The position numbers were made by a program, and so were the translations under genes. Shown here piece after piece: positions 35,483 through 45,830 of a stretch of DNA of 64,000 bases; positions within the stretch are counted from its first letter, which is position 1; the number at the start of each line of letters is the position of its first letter. The notes under the pieces were generated by a model, which saw only the letters and a program-made list of their open reading frames with translations, had not been told where the DNA came from and searched no databases. This DNA is from Eucalyptus grandis (lineage: Eukaryota > Streptophyta > Magnoliopsida > Myrtales > Myrtaceae), in the NCBI RefSeq assembly GCF_016545825.1, contig NC_052613.1:57734833-57798832 (forward strand). The letters are read 5' to 3'.

Positions 35483-35747
35483 GGGGATTTATGGTTTCGA
35501 CTTGGGGTTTAAGACGCCAAATGACGTTGTTTGGTGGTTTACTTGCTGACTGGACTCTCCGGCGAGCCACATCAGTGTAAAAAATTAATAAAAAAAAAGG
35601 CCACGTTGGATTTCCGACGGTTCAGATCGGCGTTGGCACTAAAGTGAGCGTTTTCAAATTTTTGGCACTTAAGTGATCCGACGGAAACTTTTGGCACCAA
35701 AGTGAGCGCCGTACACAACTTATGGCACCATTAGTGTACTTATCCCA

Positions 35748-36560
35748 ATAATTCCACTTGGGATAATACTCTCAGGGAAGGGATCTCCACTTCCACAGGC
35801 AAAACTGCCTCCATGCCATATACCAATGCAAAAGGAGTTGCCCCGGTAGAAGTACGAATCGATGTCCGATACGCCATCAGTGCGAAGGGTAATCTGTCAT
35901 GCCAATCTTGATAATTCTCGGCTGTCTTAGCCAAGATCTTCTTAATATTCTTATTGGCCGCTTCAATAGCCCCATTCATTTGAGGGCGATAAGGGGACGA
36001 ATTCAAATACTTGATCTTGAACTCGTTGAACAAGTCATCGACAAGCTTGTTGTTCAAATTTGTCCCGTTGTCAGTGATAATTGTTTCACGGACACCATAG
36101 CGAGCAATTATGATGAACTTCACAACATTGCGAGCAATGACACTTGCAAAGGATGTAGCTTCGATCCATTTTGAAAAATAGTCTATGGCCACTCAAATGA
36201 ATCTATGCCCATTGGACGCCTTTGGGTTTATTGGGCCAATCACATCAATGCCCCACATTGAGAATGGCCATGGCTCGGAAAACTGGTGCAGCACAGTTGG
36301 AGGAACATTTATCTTATCACCATGGACCTGGCAACGATGACAACTTCGAACATGCTGAATACAGTCACCTTCTAGCGTGAGCCAATAATAGCCTAATCTC
36401 ATGATCTTCTTAGCCATCATGTGTCCATTCATATGGAGGCCACACACTCCTTCGTGAACCTCCTGCATAATTTGAGTGGCTTCAGCTGCACCCGCACACC
36501 GCAATAAGACTGAATCATAAGATCTCTTGTACAAATTTTCACCACTGACAAAGAACTTTG
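35748..36560 (-). pseudogene. Integrase core, unit B, interrupted by MULE-2
   Basis: In element sense: HHCC region (EVHEGVCGLHMNG, CHRCQVHG), WGIDVIGP, a stop near 36193, AIDYFSKWIEAT, TDNGTN, NGAIEAANKN and ATPFALVYGMEAVLPVEVEIP, then MULE-2 at 35747. All three catalytic acidic positions survive. A 9-base gap near 36110 removes residues after FI. The C-terminus continues at 31062. Confidence 0.9.
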
Positions 36561-38808
36561 AGGCCATCTTCATAATGTACTTCCTATCAGCTGGAGTGCT
36601 TCCGTCGGGGAATTCCTGTTTTTGGATGTAGTTCATGATATCGTAATACCATGGTTTTCCGTCAGACTCTTCTGTCACCACCATACAATAAGCTGGTCTT
36701 GGCAGAACCTCTATTTTCAATGGCTCAACTTCTAATCCGTTAGTGACTTGCAACATAGATGATAAAGTTGCGAGTGCATCTACAAATTGATTGTGAGACC
36801 TCGATAAGTACTCGAATGAAACTTCATCGAATTCCTTGATCAAATCTTCTAGGTACTTGTGATATGGGAGCAATTTAGCATCCTTAGTCTTCCATTCACC
36901 TACGGTCTGTAGTATGATCAACGCGGAATCCCCGAACACTTTTAATTTGGCTACACCCATCTCGATCGCAGCTTAAAGCCCGAGGATGCAAGCTTCATAC
37001 TCAGCTATATTATTAGTGCATGGGAATATCAATTTCGCAGCTACCGGGTGATGTTGTTCATCTGGGGATATTAAAACTGCCCCAGTGCCCAAACCAGACA
37101 AGTTCATAGCTCTATCAAAGAACATTGTCCATGAGTCTTCATTTACACTCAAGATACGGTCATCTAGGGAACAATCATCATTATTTGAGGCTTCTAGATT
37201 CTCAGCCAATAAATCGGCGATCACTCAACCCTTAACCGACTTCTGTGGCATATATTGCACATCAAATTCTGAGATCAAAATTTGCCACTTAGCCAACTTT
37301 CCCACCAAAGCTGGCTGATCAAGTAGGTACTTGATAGGATCGTTCTCAGTTACGAGGAATGTTTGGTAATACAGTGTATACTGTCTCAATCTATGTAACA
37401 CCCACACTAGTGCAACACAAGGTTTTTCCACATCAGAATATTTTAACTCTGACACGGTGAATTTTTCACTCAAGTAATAAATGGCTTGTTCTTTTTTGTC
37501 GACGGGACTTTCCTTTGCCAACATTGCACCCAAAGACTCACTATGAATGGTGAGATAGAGAATTAGAGGATGCCCTGGCAATGGCAGAACAAGAACTGGT
37601 GGATTCATCAAGTACTATTTCAACTTGTCGAATGCTTTTCAACACTCATCATCCCAGTTGACTTGTGCATTCTTTTTCAAGAGCTTGAAGAATGGCTTGG
37701 TAGTTTCGGAAAGTTGGGAAATGAATCGAGCAATATAATTCAATCTACCCAAAAGACTTCGGACTTCTTTCACTGTTGATGGAGGTTGCAGCTCACATAT
37801 GGCTTTAGCTTTAGCCGGGTCGATCTCAATCCCTTTACTGTTCACAATGAATCCAAGTAATTTACCAGATGTTGTTCCAAACACACATTTAGTGGGGTTT
37901 AGACGTAGCTTGAACTCACGGAGTCGATCGAACAACTTCTTCAAGGTTTCGACGTGGCTTTTCCCAAGTCGAGTCTTTGCGATCATATCATCAACATAGA
38001 CCTCGATCTCTTGATGCATCATATCATGGAATAATGCTACCATGGCTCGCTGGTAAGTTGCCCCTGCGTTCTTGAGTCTGAAGGGCATAACCTTGTAATG
38101 AAAGGTCCCCCATGGGGTGATAAATGCAGTTTTCTCTCTGTCTTCCTCCTTCATCCTTATCTGATTGTACCCAGAAACACCATCCATAAATGAGAATAGT
38201 TCAAATCTGGCAGTACTATCAACAAGAAAATCTATGTGACGTAGCAGGAAGTCATCTTTTGTGCTAGCCTTGTTCAAATCCCGATAATCGACACAAACTC
38301 GAACTCGACCATCCTTCTTCATCACCGCACGATGTTTGCTACCCATTCAGGGTATTGCGAGACTTCAATGAATCCGACTTTTAGAAGCTTCATCACCTCC
38401 TCCTCTATCTTTTTCGAGAGCTTAGGCTTAGTTCTTCGCAGCCTTTGCTTCTTAGGAGGCATGTCCGGGTTAGTAGGCAAACAATGCTCCACGATTGATG
38501 GGTCTAACCTAGGCATGTCGGCGTAGGTCCATGCAAAAATGTCCTGATATTCTTTCAGTAACTGAATTAGGCGTTCAACCTCGTCTTTAGAGATATTCGC
38601 CCCTATTTTCACCTCCTTGGCTTCTTCAGTGTCACTTAAATTAATAATGACGGTCTGCTCGGATGTGAGAGCCTTGGCTTTTTCATATTGTTCCCAGCTT
38701 CGCTGCACCTCGATGGAATCTTCAATCGAATCTTCAGGATCATCATTATCATCACTTGTAGCATTGGATTGGACAATTTCCACACCTTTGCATACTATAT
38801 GATTGTCC
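36561..38808 (-). pseudogene. RT, RNase H and archaeal-type RNase H, unit B
   Basis: Same domain order as unit A: RT fingers with RVRVCVDYRDLNKA, LFSFMDGVSGYNQIRM, YVDDMIAKT near 38000, RNase H, then aRH (SWTMFFDRA, NNIAEYEACILGL, FGDSALI). Breaks: a frameshift near 38325-38345 at the start of the fingers, a stop near 37612-37620, one near 37225, and a TAA near 36973. In the aRH the first catalytic segment has FFDRA where unit A has FFDGA. It starts at the acceptor AG at 38809-38810. Confidence 0.92.
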
Positions 38809-39145
38809 CTGAAACATGAAATAGAATGATCAAAAAGACAAACAGGGTAAATCATATTTTTTGTGAATTTTTATGAAATTCTTTTGGAGAAGTATCTTTT
38901 TTCGAAACATTTTGACATGAGAAAGCATGATGGAGCCCATCACCGGGCTGGTTTGGTGTGCCTCATCATGCCCTCGAAATAAAACTTGTAATTTCATTGA
39001 AATTCATCAATCAATTACAATTTATTGAATGGAAAAAGCAATTCAAGTCCTAAGAAGAAAGTGAAAAAGAAGAAATCGAAAACAATTCCTAGAAAGCAAT
39101 AAAAATTCCCCGCTAGCCAGGGAATGTGTAAAAGTGACAAATGGG
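38809..39145 (-). other. Probable intron between protease and RT, unit B
   Basis: Collinear with 21602-22009 and about 75 bases shorter. In element sense it ends in TTCATGTTTCAG followed by the RT exon. Confidence 0.6.
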
Positions 39146-40273
39146 TTACTCTTGTGGGCGAGGGCTCGTTTCTTCCAGAGGTTCTCCATCGATGGCTCCA
39201 ATGGAGAGGTCATCGAACAAACTTGAAATTCCTTCCAGTGGTATCGTCGAGTTTTCCGTCTTTGAAGGCGTCAGAGCATCCAAGCCATCCCATCCACTTG
39301 GAACTATATTGCGGGCATCAAAGTAAAAGCTGTGAGGAGCCGAATACTTCACCATATAGTCAAACTTCCCACTTGGCTGTCCGAGAGTATCCATCACTTC
39401 AGCTTCATCTTGCATCATAATTGGAGGACCAGGGAATGTCTCATGAATGTTTGGAGGTGGTAAATTTTGCCTCCCTCGCCCTTGCTCAGGTGGCGAGTTA
39501 TGCCTTCCCTGTCTTTGCCTTCCAAAACTTCCTCCACCTCTTCCATGGTACCCTAACCTAGCAGATCGGGACCTCTGAGGGGCTTCAATGGGATTTTGAA
39601 TACCTTGACCCCTTCTTCCAAGACCATGGCCAGGAACAAAGCCATTCCCAACCATCACCCTTCCTATCATAAGGGCAGCATTTGAAACTTTGGGAGTGGG
39701 TGGTGATGAATCTCGAGAACGATGTATGGTGGACACCAATTCAAATGAGTGATAACTTGATTCAAACTTAGAATCTGGCTCTACATAAGGGATAGCTGTC
39801 TCGTGATAAATCCGCTAGTCTTGCTCACCATAGACAGTGACCAGCTTCCTTTCGATCACAAATTTCACAGCTTGATGTAGACTTGATGGGATTGCTCCAG
39901 CAGTATGTATCCATGGACAACCTAGCAGAAAATTGAATGCAGTAGGGATATCCAGCACTTGGAAGGGAATGTTGAAGACGACCGGCCCTATTTGCATGTC
40001 AAGATGGATTTCCTCGATCACCTCATTTTTCGTTCCATCAAAAGCTCTCACCGAAGTCTTCACAGTATGTATCTTTGACGGGTCTACCTTGAGCCGGTGA
40101 AGAGTGGCCAATGGACATATGTTTAGGGCAGACCCATTATCAATGAGCACTCGGGACACATGAGAAGCTTTATGCTTGACTGATATGTAGAGTGCTTTGT
40201 TATGCCCGCTACCCTGAAGAGGAAATTCTTCATCAAAAAAAGCAATCATATCCTTGAGAAGGACCGACCCCAC
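39146..40273 (-). pseudogene. Protease with G-patch-like motif, unit B
   Basis: Two collinear pieces (40273-39815 and 39739-39146) separated by a stop near 39813. Active-site region LIDNGSALNICP and the segment GNGFVPGHGLGRRGQGI are both identical to unit A. FNFLLGCPWIH replaces FNFLLGRPWIH. The piece is split by damage in a region that is open in unit A. Confidence 0.88.
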
Positions 40274-41771
40274 AAAATCCTCTAGCTTATCCGCCTAAAC
40301 CATTTCGGGTACACGAATTTCACTCATTACCTTCATTAGTGACTTTTGATGCACAGGGGATGTTAGGAGGAGTTCGAGCAAAGAGATCTAAGCAGGCATC
40401 TTTCGCGACTGATCGACCACATTATATTCGCTTGCTTTAATCACAGCCAGAAATTCCGTAGCCTCTTCGTTAGTGACGGGCTTTGCAGGTTGAGCACTAG
40501 CTTGAGCATAAGTTTGACCAGACCTTGTAACGAGGTCAACATCATAGGACCAAGGTACTACCTTATTGTTGACATACTCATATGGTTGAGGCATCTCAAT
40601 CACAATCTCCTCATCAGATGCATCTTCTAGCGGGGGCATATCTGCGAGTGACAGATCTACTTCTTCCTTACCATCATCGAGAGCAACCTGCTCCTCCTCC
40701 CAATCGATGATGATGTCGGAAATAGTGGAAACTACGCAGTTACAGTCAGCATACATGATGATGCCGTCATCCACCATTTTGGCAATTCTCTCCTTCATCA
40801 GCAACAGGGGAACACCTCTTGATTTGGATAATATCCAGCTCTCACCAATCCATTGTAGGCATCTGCCACATGCACCTTCAAGTTCTTGATTCGTCTGACT
40901 TCAGGTTCTAAGATAGCAATCACTGTACCCTCATGCTCCGGTAACGGATTTTTCTGGACGTTTGGCCGAGCAGTTTGAAATGAGAAGGCCTTCGTGTCCA
41001 AAAGATTTTGGATCTTATGCTTGAGGGTGAAACATTTGTTAGTTGAATGCCCTAATTCACCGTTATGGTATCCACACTTCTTTGTCGGGTCATAACCACG
41101 AATGTTTTTGCGATTGGGACGCTTTGGTTCACTAGTAAGCAAACCTTTCTTTCGAAGGATTGTCAGTACTTGGGATGGAGACCCAGGGAGAGGAGAGAAT
41201 TGCCTTCTATTACTCGCTTGGGCAAACGATTGATGGCCAGCGGTTTTTGGTTGTCTTGGATTCATTTGGATTGCCGGGGCACGTTTGACATTTTCTTGGC
41301 TATAAGCCACATTCACATCCACAGCTGTTTCTTTCTCCTTCCTGGCAATGAATCTTTTACTAGATGGCTCAGTAAACCATCCTTCCCTTATCCCCATCTC
41401 GATTTGTTCTCCTACAGGAATAAGCTAATTGAAGCTTTCGACCTATGTACTGGCCATTCGGTTACAAAACTCAGACGGGAGGGTCTTCACAAATAACTTC
41501 ATCAGCTCCTTGTTGGTAGGCTCAGAAGTAATTTGAGCTGCCAGGTTTCTCCATCTCCTAGCATATTCTTTAAATGACTCGCTCCTTTTCTTTTCCATCC
41601 GCTCCAAGTCTTCTCGGGTAGGTGTAATGTCCATGTTGAATTTGTACTGTTTGAGGAACGCATCAGCCACTTCGTTCCAGGTGTCGAGGAGGTTCACATT
41701 CTTCATCACGTACCAGTTTAGTGCGGGTCCAGTCAAGCTTGCATGGAACGATTGGATCATGAGGGGCTCAT
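40274..41771 (-). pseudogene. Gag, C-terminal two thirds, unit B
   Basis: In element sense from 41771: GPALNWYVMKNVNLLDTWNEV, ESFKEYARRWRNLAAQI, zinc-knuckle-like CGYHNGELGHSTNKC near 41085, then the acidic tail. Stops or shifts lie near 41440, 41398-41430, 40800 and 40388. Upstream gag, ORF1 and the primer site are missing: at 41771 the sequence jumps into a copy of the 3' non-coding region, so the open frame running to 41847 is chimeric. Confidence 0.88.
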
Positions 41772-42622
41772 CAAGTGTTTGATTTTTTCTTTGGGCATTG
41801 GCCTTGCTTTTACCAGGCACACTGCTTTTTCGTGCCCCATTTCGCACTTATTTTCTTTGGACTTGCACAACCTTTCATCTTTTATCAGCATTGTAAACCA
41901 TGCTACTTGAGTCGTTCGATTTTTCTTGCCTTGCCCCAATGTGGGGGATGATCACCAACTGGGTTTAATATGAAACAAATTCATAGGCTCAAGCAGTTAT
42001 GCAACGGATAAAGTCTATAGGATAGAGAAAGAAATGCTCTTCGTCGTCCTAAGGCACTTTAAATTATCATATAAGTTACACTGCGAAAGCAATACTCGAA
42101 GATTGATGCAAGTGCGAGTAAGAAAATTCCTATCATTCATTTCAAATCTTGTCCCAGTATGAGATGATTCTTGACAGGGATAATTTAAAAAGCTCTTCAT
42201 GTGTGTGGGCTCAAAGGGCTAAACAATGGATATACCTGTAGTGTTTCGGGTAGCAGAAGAAACTGCCTCTCATCACCTCGGTTGACGTACCCTCTGCGAG
42301 ATCACCATTTTCCTCATAGGCATGGAATTTTTCCACTCAACTCATTGGGGGTCAGTGTATGGAATAAGGTTTGCCTTTCATCCTTCCAAGTATCCCATTT
42401 TCACACATTCAATTTATCTCACACGATTCATCGAGGAAAACATGCAATATTTGCAACTAATGTGGACAATTGAATTTGTAACTCAATGAGGCAATTTATT
42501 CATCATAAAATGTTTGCAAATCAAAACATGACATTGCAAATTCTATTATGGGTAATACTTCTTAACAGCATCTGAATTAACTGGAGTGGAAAACTCACGA
42601 CCATCCATTTCAGCCAAGATCA
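41772..42622 (-). other. Displaced Ogre 3'-region fragment
   Basis: Matches 17031-17887 of unit A (and 29940-30805 of unit B) in the same orientation, but lies between gag and LTR3, where ORF1 and the primer site should be. The left join shares TCA with both parents (41768-41770); the right join shares AGGCG (42623-42627). Confidence 0.9.
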
Positions 42623-43581
42623 AGGCGAGTTGCTGTGGCGCCAGTGCTCAGGCAGAGGGATGCGGGCGGAAACGCGGCGCGGAGATCCGAGCGCGATGGT
42701 GCGTCCCGGTGCAGGGGCACGGTGGTGCGAAAACTAGTGGTGTGCGGGCGCGGCGGTTCGGATTCGGCTGCGGACTCGTGCGCTCAAGCAAGCAGATCAA
42801 GACAGTGGCAGCGGTGTCGTCTATTGGGCGCGGATCAGTAGCACTCGGAGCAAGGGCACATGGTGATTGGAGGCTAGGCGCGGGCTGTGCGGGGCGCAGG
42901 AGCAGCGATGGTGTGGAAACGATGACTGGCAGGTGGTGTAGCGGCGGCAGCGGTGCGGTGCCGGTAGCGCGAGCGAATGAGGCGCGGAGTAGACGAAAGC
43001 AAACCTCCGGAGAAGAACAGTGTTCTTTTTCTTTTTCCTCCTGTTTTCTCACGTCATCTTTTGTTCTGCTTTTTCACTTTTCACCTTTTTGACTTTTTTT
43101 TTTCTCTCCCTCTCTCTCACGTCACTCTTCCTCTACTCCCTATGTACTTTCTGCAGGAGACTTTCTTCTCTTTCTCTCAAAAATCCGACGGACGGCCCCC
43201 CTCTCTCTCTTTCTTTTTCTGAATTTTTTCTCTCTCCTCGACAAAGAGAAGCCCCCCTATTTATAGAGAGAAAACCCCAGTTTGTTCTACGTACGAAGAT
43301 CTGCGTATATTGACCTAATCGCTAAGGATCATCCTTCGAAATGGAGAGATATGCTCAACAAGAAAATAACCCCCAAATTATTTATGAAGATTTTTTTAAA
43401 GATAATTCACTTAACTTTTGATATGAGTTCATTATCCGAAAATCCTTCAAAATCTCATTCCTCCACAAAAATATTTTTTTAACATCGTTTTTTAAGAGAT
43501 AAGTTAAATATCATTGTTACCCTAATAAAAATAAAGATAAATAAAATAAAATAAAAAATAGTTAAAATTTATGTGTCAACA
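42623..43581 (-). repeat. LTR3: partial outer LTR
   Basis: Matches 14225-15187 of LTR1, from the GC-rich part to the TGTGTCAACA end. About 2.4 kb of the primer-site side is missing. The TATA motif is kept at 43257-43268. AACTT follows at 43582-43586. Confidence 0.9.
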
Positions 43582-43586
43582 AACTT

Positions 43587-44254
43587 GCCTAATAAAATAA
43601 ACATACCTAATTTAATTTTTTCTTCTTTCTTTTTGAAAAAAAAAAAAAAGAAGAAATCTTGGCCGGTTCGGAACTCCGGCGAGGAGTGGCCAGCGAGGGT
43701 TTCCGGCGAGGGCACAGCGAGCAACACGTCCAGTGTGGGAAAGCGAGGGTTGACACCAGCGAGGGACTCCGGTGTGGCAGGGCACCGACGAGGGCGTCGC
43801 GGGCGCGAGGCTTGCTGTCAGACATCAAGGAGAGGTGAGCAGCGGCGGTGTTGGCTCTAGTGGCGTTGGGTCGCGTCTGGGACAGCGGCACGACAACGGT
43901 TGAGCATCAAGCGGAGGCGAGTAGAGGCGTTCAGGTCGTGGTTGCTGCGGGGCTCTCAGATCTGCCGGCGTCAGACACTTGAGCGGCAAGATCGAGACAA
44001 CGATGGCATCACAGGTCGGCACGGGCTGGAGCGGGGGACGTCGAGTGCTAGGTCGTGGTGGCAAGGATCGGCTCAACGAGGTAGCAGAAGTGTCAGGTCG
44101 TCGCTAGTCTTCGGGCATAGCGTTGAGGTGGCGGCGGGGGACGCGAAGGTCACTAGATCTCGGAAGTTGTAGGCGACTGAGGCGTTGCAAGGTCGATGGG
44201 CGGTGGGCGAGACTGGTGGAGCGGCAGTGGAGCAGAGAGGGCTCGTGGGTTGCT
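43587..44254. other. MULE-1 GC-rich core
   Basis: A GC-rich interior segment between the Ogre target duplication and the right TIR. In reverse complement it shares words with the core of the TIR element at 3056-4504 ('gcaccgaccactg', 'ctctgctccactg'). Open frames occur on both strands but none encodes a recognised protein. Confidence 0.7.
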
Positions 44255-44621
44255 GGCGCGGTCAAGGTCTGCCGGCGCAGTGGTCGGTGCGGGCAAGGCT
44301 TCCGCGAGGAAGATGAATAGTACCCGCTAGGGTTTCTTTTTTTTTTTCATTACTATTTTTTGGTTATTTTTTTCATTACTATTTTTTTCTTCTTCTTTTC
44401 GTTATTTTTTTTTTTTCAATTTCGTTACTATAAGCAAAAAAAAAAGAAGTAACAAATGACTAAATCGGACATTTATCAATAGTTCAGGGACCAAATTAAG
44501 CCGATCGAAAATTCAGGGACCAAATCGGGCATTTATCAATAGTTCAGGAACCAAATTGAGCCGATCGAAAGTTCAGGGACGAAATTGCACATTAAGTAAT
44601 AGTATAGAGACCATTTTTCCC
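44255..44621. repeat. MULE-1 right terminal inverted repeat
   Basis: Reverse complement of 11419-11785 with many substitutions. TTAATAGAT follows at 44622-44630. Confidence 0.85.
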
Positions 44622-45830
44622 TTAATAGATTCCAAGAAGACCAAGACTTTTGCACTTTTGTATGTTAGTGGGAAAGAAACTTCAATAGACGCCAAGAAGA
44701 CCAAGACTTTATATGTCTTTCTTGACATTACCAATAGAATTTCTAGCTACAAGTCTTGCTTAAAATTAACAATACCATAATTTTCCTCCAATTCTTTTCA
44801 TTTGGGATTTTTTCATTCATTAATCTCTATTGTATCTTTTCAAATTTGAGTTCAACAAATGAAAAGAAAAATGCAAAGGGAAAAACTGACAAGAAGAAAG
44901 AGCAAAAAAGTAAAAAAAAAAAAAAAAAGGAAATAAAGAAGGAAAGGGGCAAGATAGAGCACCATTGAAGCACGGCCACAGCATGTTGTTGCCATTAGCA
45001 CCGTCACTTTGGTGACTATTCCCAACTTTGCCACCTTATAAGTTACAATGACCTCCTTAGACAATATTTTTGTTGAGATGTTTTTCTTAGAGTGGCTCAG
45101 AAGTTGAGGATAATGACATCGAAATTATCAAAACTTTCGCTTGTTTTACAATAGAGTACCTAAACTTTTCTTTTTTCAATCAAGTATCTCACTTTTTCAA
45201 ATTTGATACAATTTGAGGCATTCGCTAAATGAATCATCACGTCATATGATTTTGGTTACATGATTCGCTCACCTCGCATATTGAGTAATGTGGAAAGAAA
45301 AAATATTGACTTAGATAATCATAACGTCTTATATATCTCGGCCGATGTGGCAGCATATCAAGATATCGTAGAAAACACTAATGTGGGCAATTAACAACTA
45401 TTTAACAACATTAGTATGATATCAACATTTTTTGTTAGTGATTTAATAGAGGACTTAACCTATATTCGGAAAAATTGAGGTAATTGACTGAATGAAATAA
45501 AATTTTGGTATGATTACAAAAATGGTATAATTGGATACTTGTGCATCATTATCCAATAATTTATCTTTTTTTTACATGATATTCATGTGAAAGAGAATAT
45601 TAAATAGTTTTGTCAATTTCAAGCCATTGCAAAAAGATTTTAGCAGCTATATGTCAAGCCCATTCGGAGACTATAACATTGTCAATGTTGATTTCCTTTA
45701 TATTTTCTGCAATCATTCGATCATAAACCATTCCTGCCCCTTTTTCTTGGCCAATTCCATTGCTTTCCCTTTCATCTATTCACCCAAAACTCAAAAAGTA
45801 TGTGTAAGGTGGTTTGGCCTAAATCAGTTT
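44622..45830. repeat. CNL-upstream segment, copy 3 (right of MULE-1)
   Basis: It resumes the sequence interrupted at 11418, then follows copies 1 and 2 block by block to 'ccaattccattgctttcccttt' near 45770. It shows the pre-insertion state of the 3056-4504 element near 45030. Confidence 0.82.

Larger units (their letters stand above)
31063..35747. mobile_element. MULE-2: Mutator-like element inserted in the unit B integrase
   Basis: The left end reads AGGATAAGTACACTAATGG and the right end is the complement of GGGATAAGTACACTAATGG, giving ~80 bp of strong inverted repeat built of 'cactttggtgccaaa' phrases, then weaker similarity. ATAATTCCA flanks it at 31054-31062 and 35748-35756. Without the solo LTR it is about 1.1 kb. 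Two palindromic 'aaacgacgtcgtttt' motifs lie at about 31245 and 31275. No transposase is present. Confidence 0.87.
11828..43581 (-). mobile_element. Tandem Ogre-like (Ty3/gypsy, Tat lineage) retrotransposon composite
   Basis: A single TG...CA-bounded insertion with matching AACTT duplications holds two pol-bearing units on the minus strand. Left to right: LTR1 (11828-15187), unit A (15188-27373), LTR2 (27374-28425, internally deleted), unit B (28426-41771), a displaced 3'-region fragment (41772-42622) and LTR3 (42623-43581, partial). Tat/Ogre assignment rests on the extra ORF1 upstream of gag, the archaeal-type second RNase H after the first, the tRNA-Arg primer site, a probable intron between protease and RT, and subrepeats in the 3' untranslated region. 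Units share the left middle LTR. Both units are broken by stops, frameshifts and deletions. Confidence 0.9.
11419..44621. mobile_element. MULE-1: long-TIR Mutator-like element hosting the whole nest
   Basis: Its ends are 11419 (GGGAAAA) and 44621 (TTTTCCC). The terminal inverted repeats are about 365 bp (11419-11785 and 44255-44621). Their outer part is built of short repeated phrases such as 'ggtccctgaactattgataa' separated by 'cgatcggctcaattt'. The perfect 9-bp duplication TTAATAGAT flanks it. Without the Ogre insertion the element would be only about 1.4 kb: two TIRs plus a GC-rich core (about 43660-44255). No transposase is present, so it is non-autonomous. Confidence 0.88.

Noticed and set aside
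41443..41847. A 134-codon gag variant with a new N-terminus
   Set aside because: The codons beyond 41771 come from the displaced non-coding fragment; the frame across the join is accidental.
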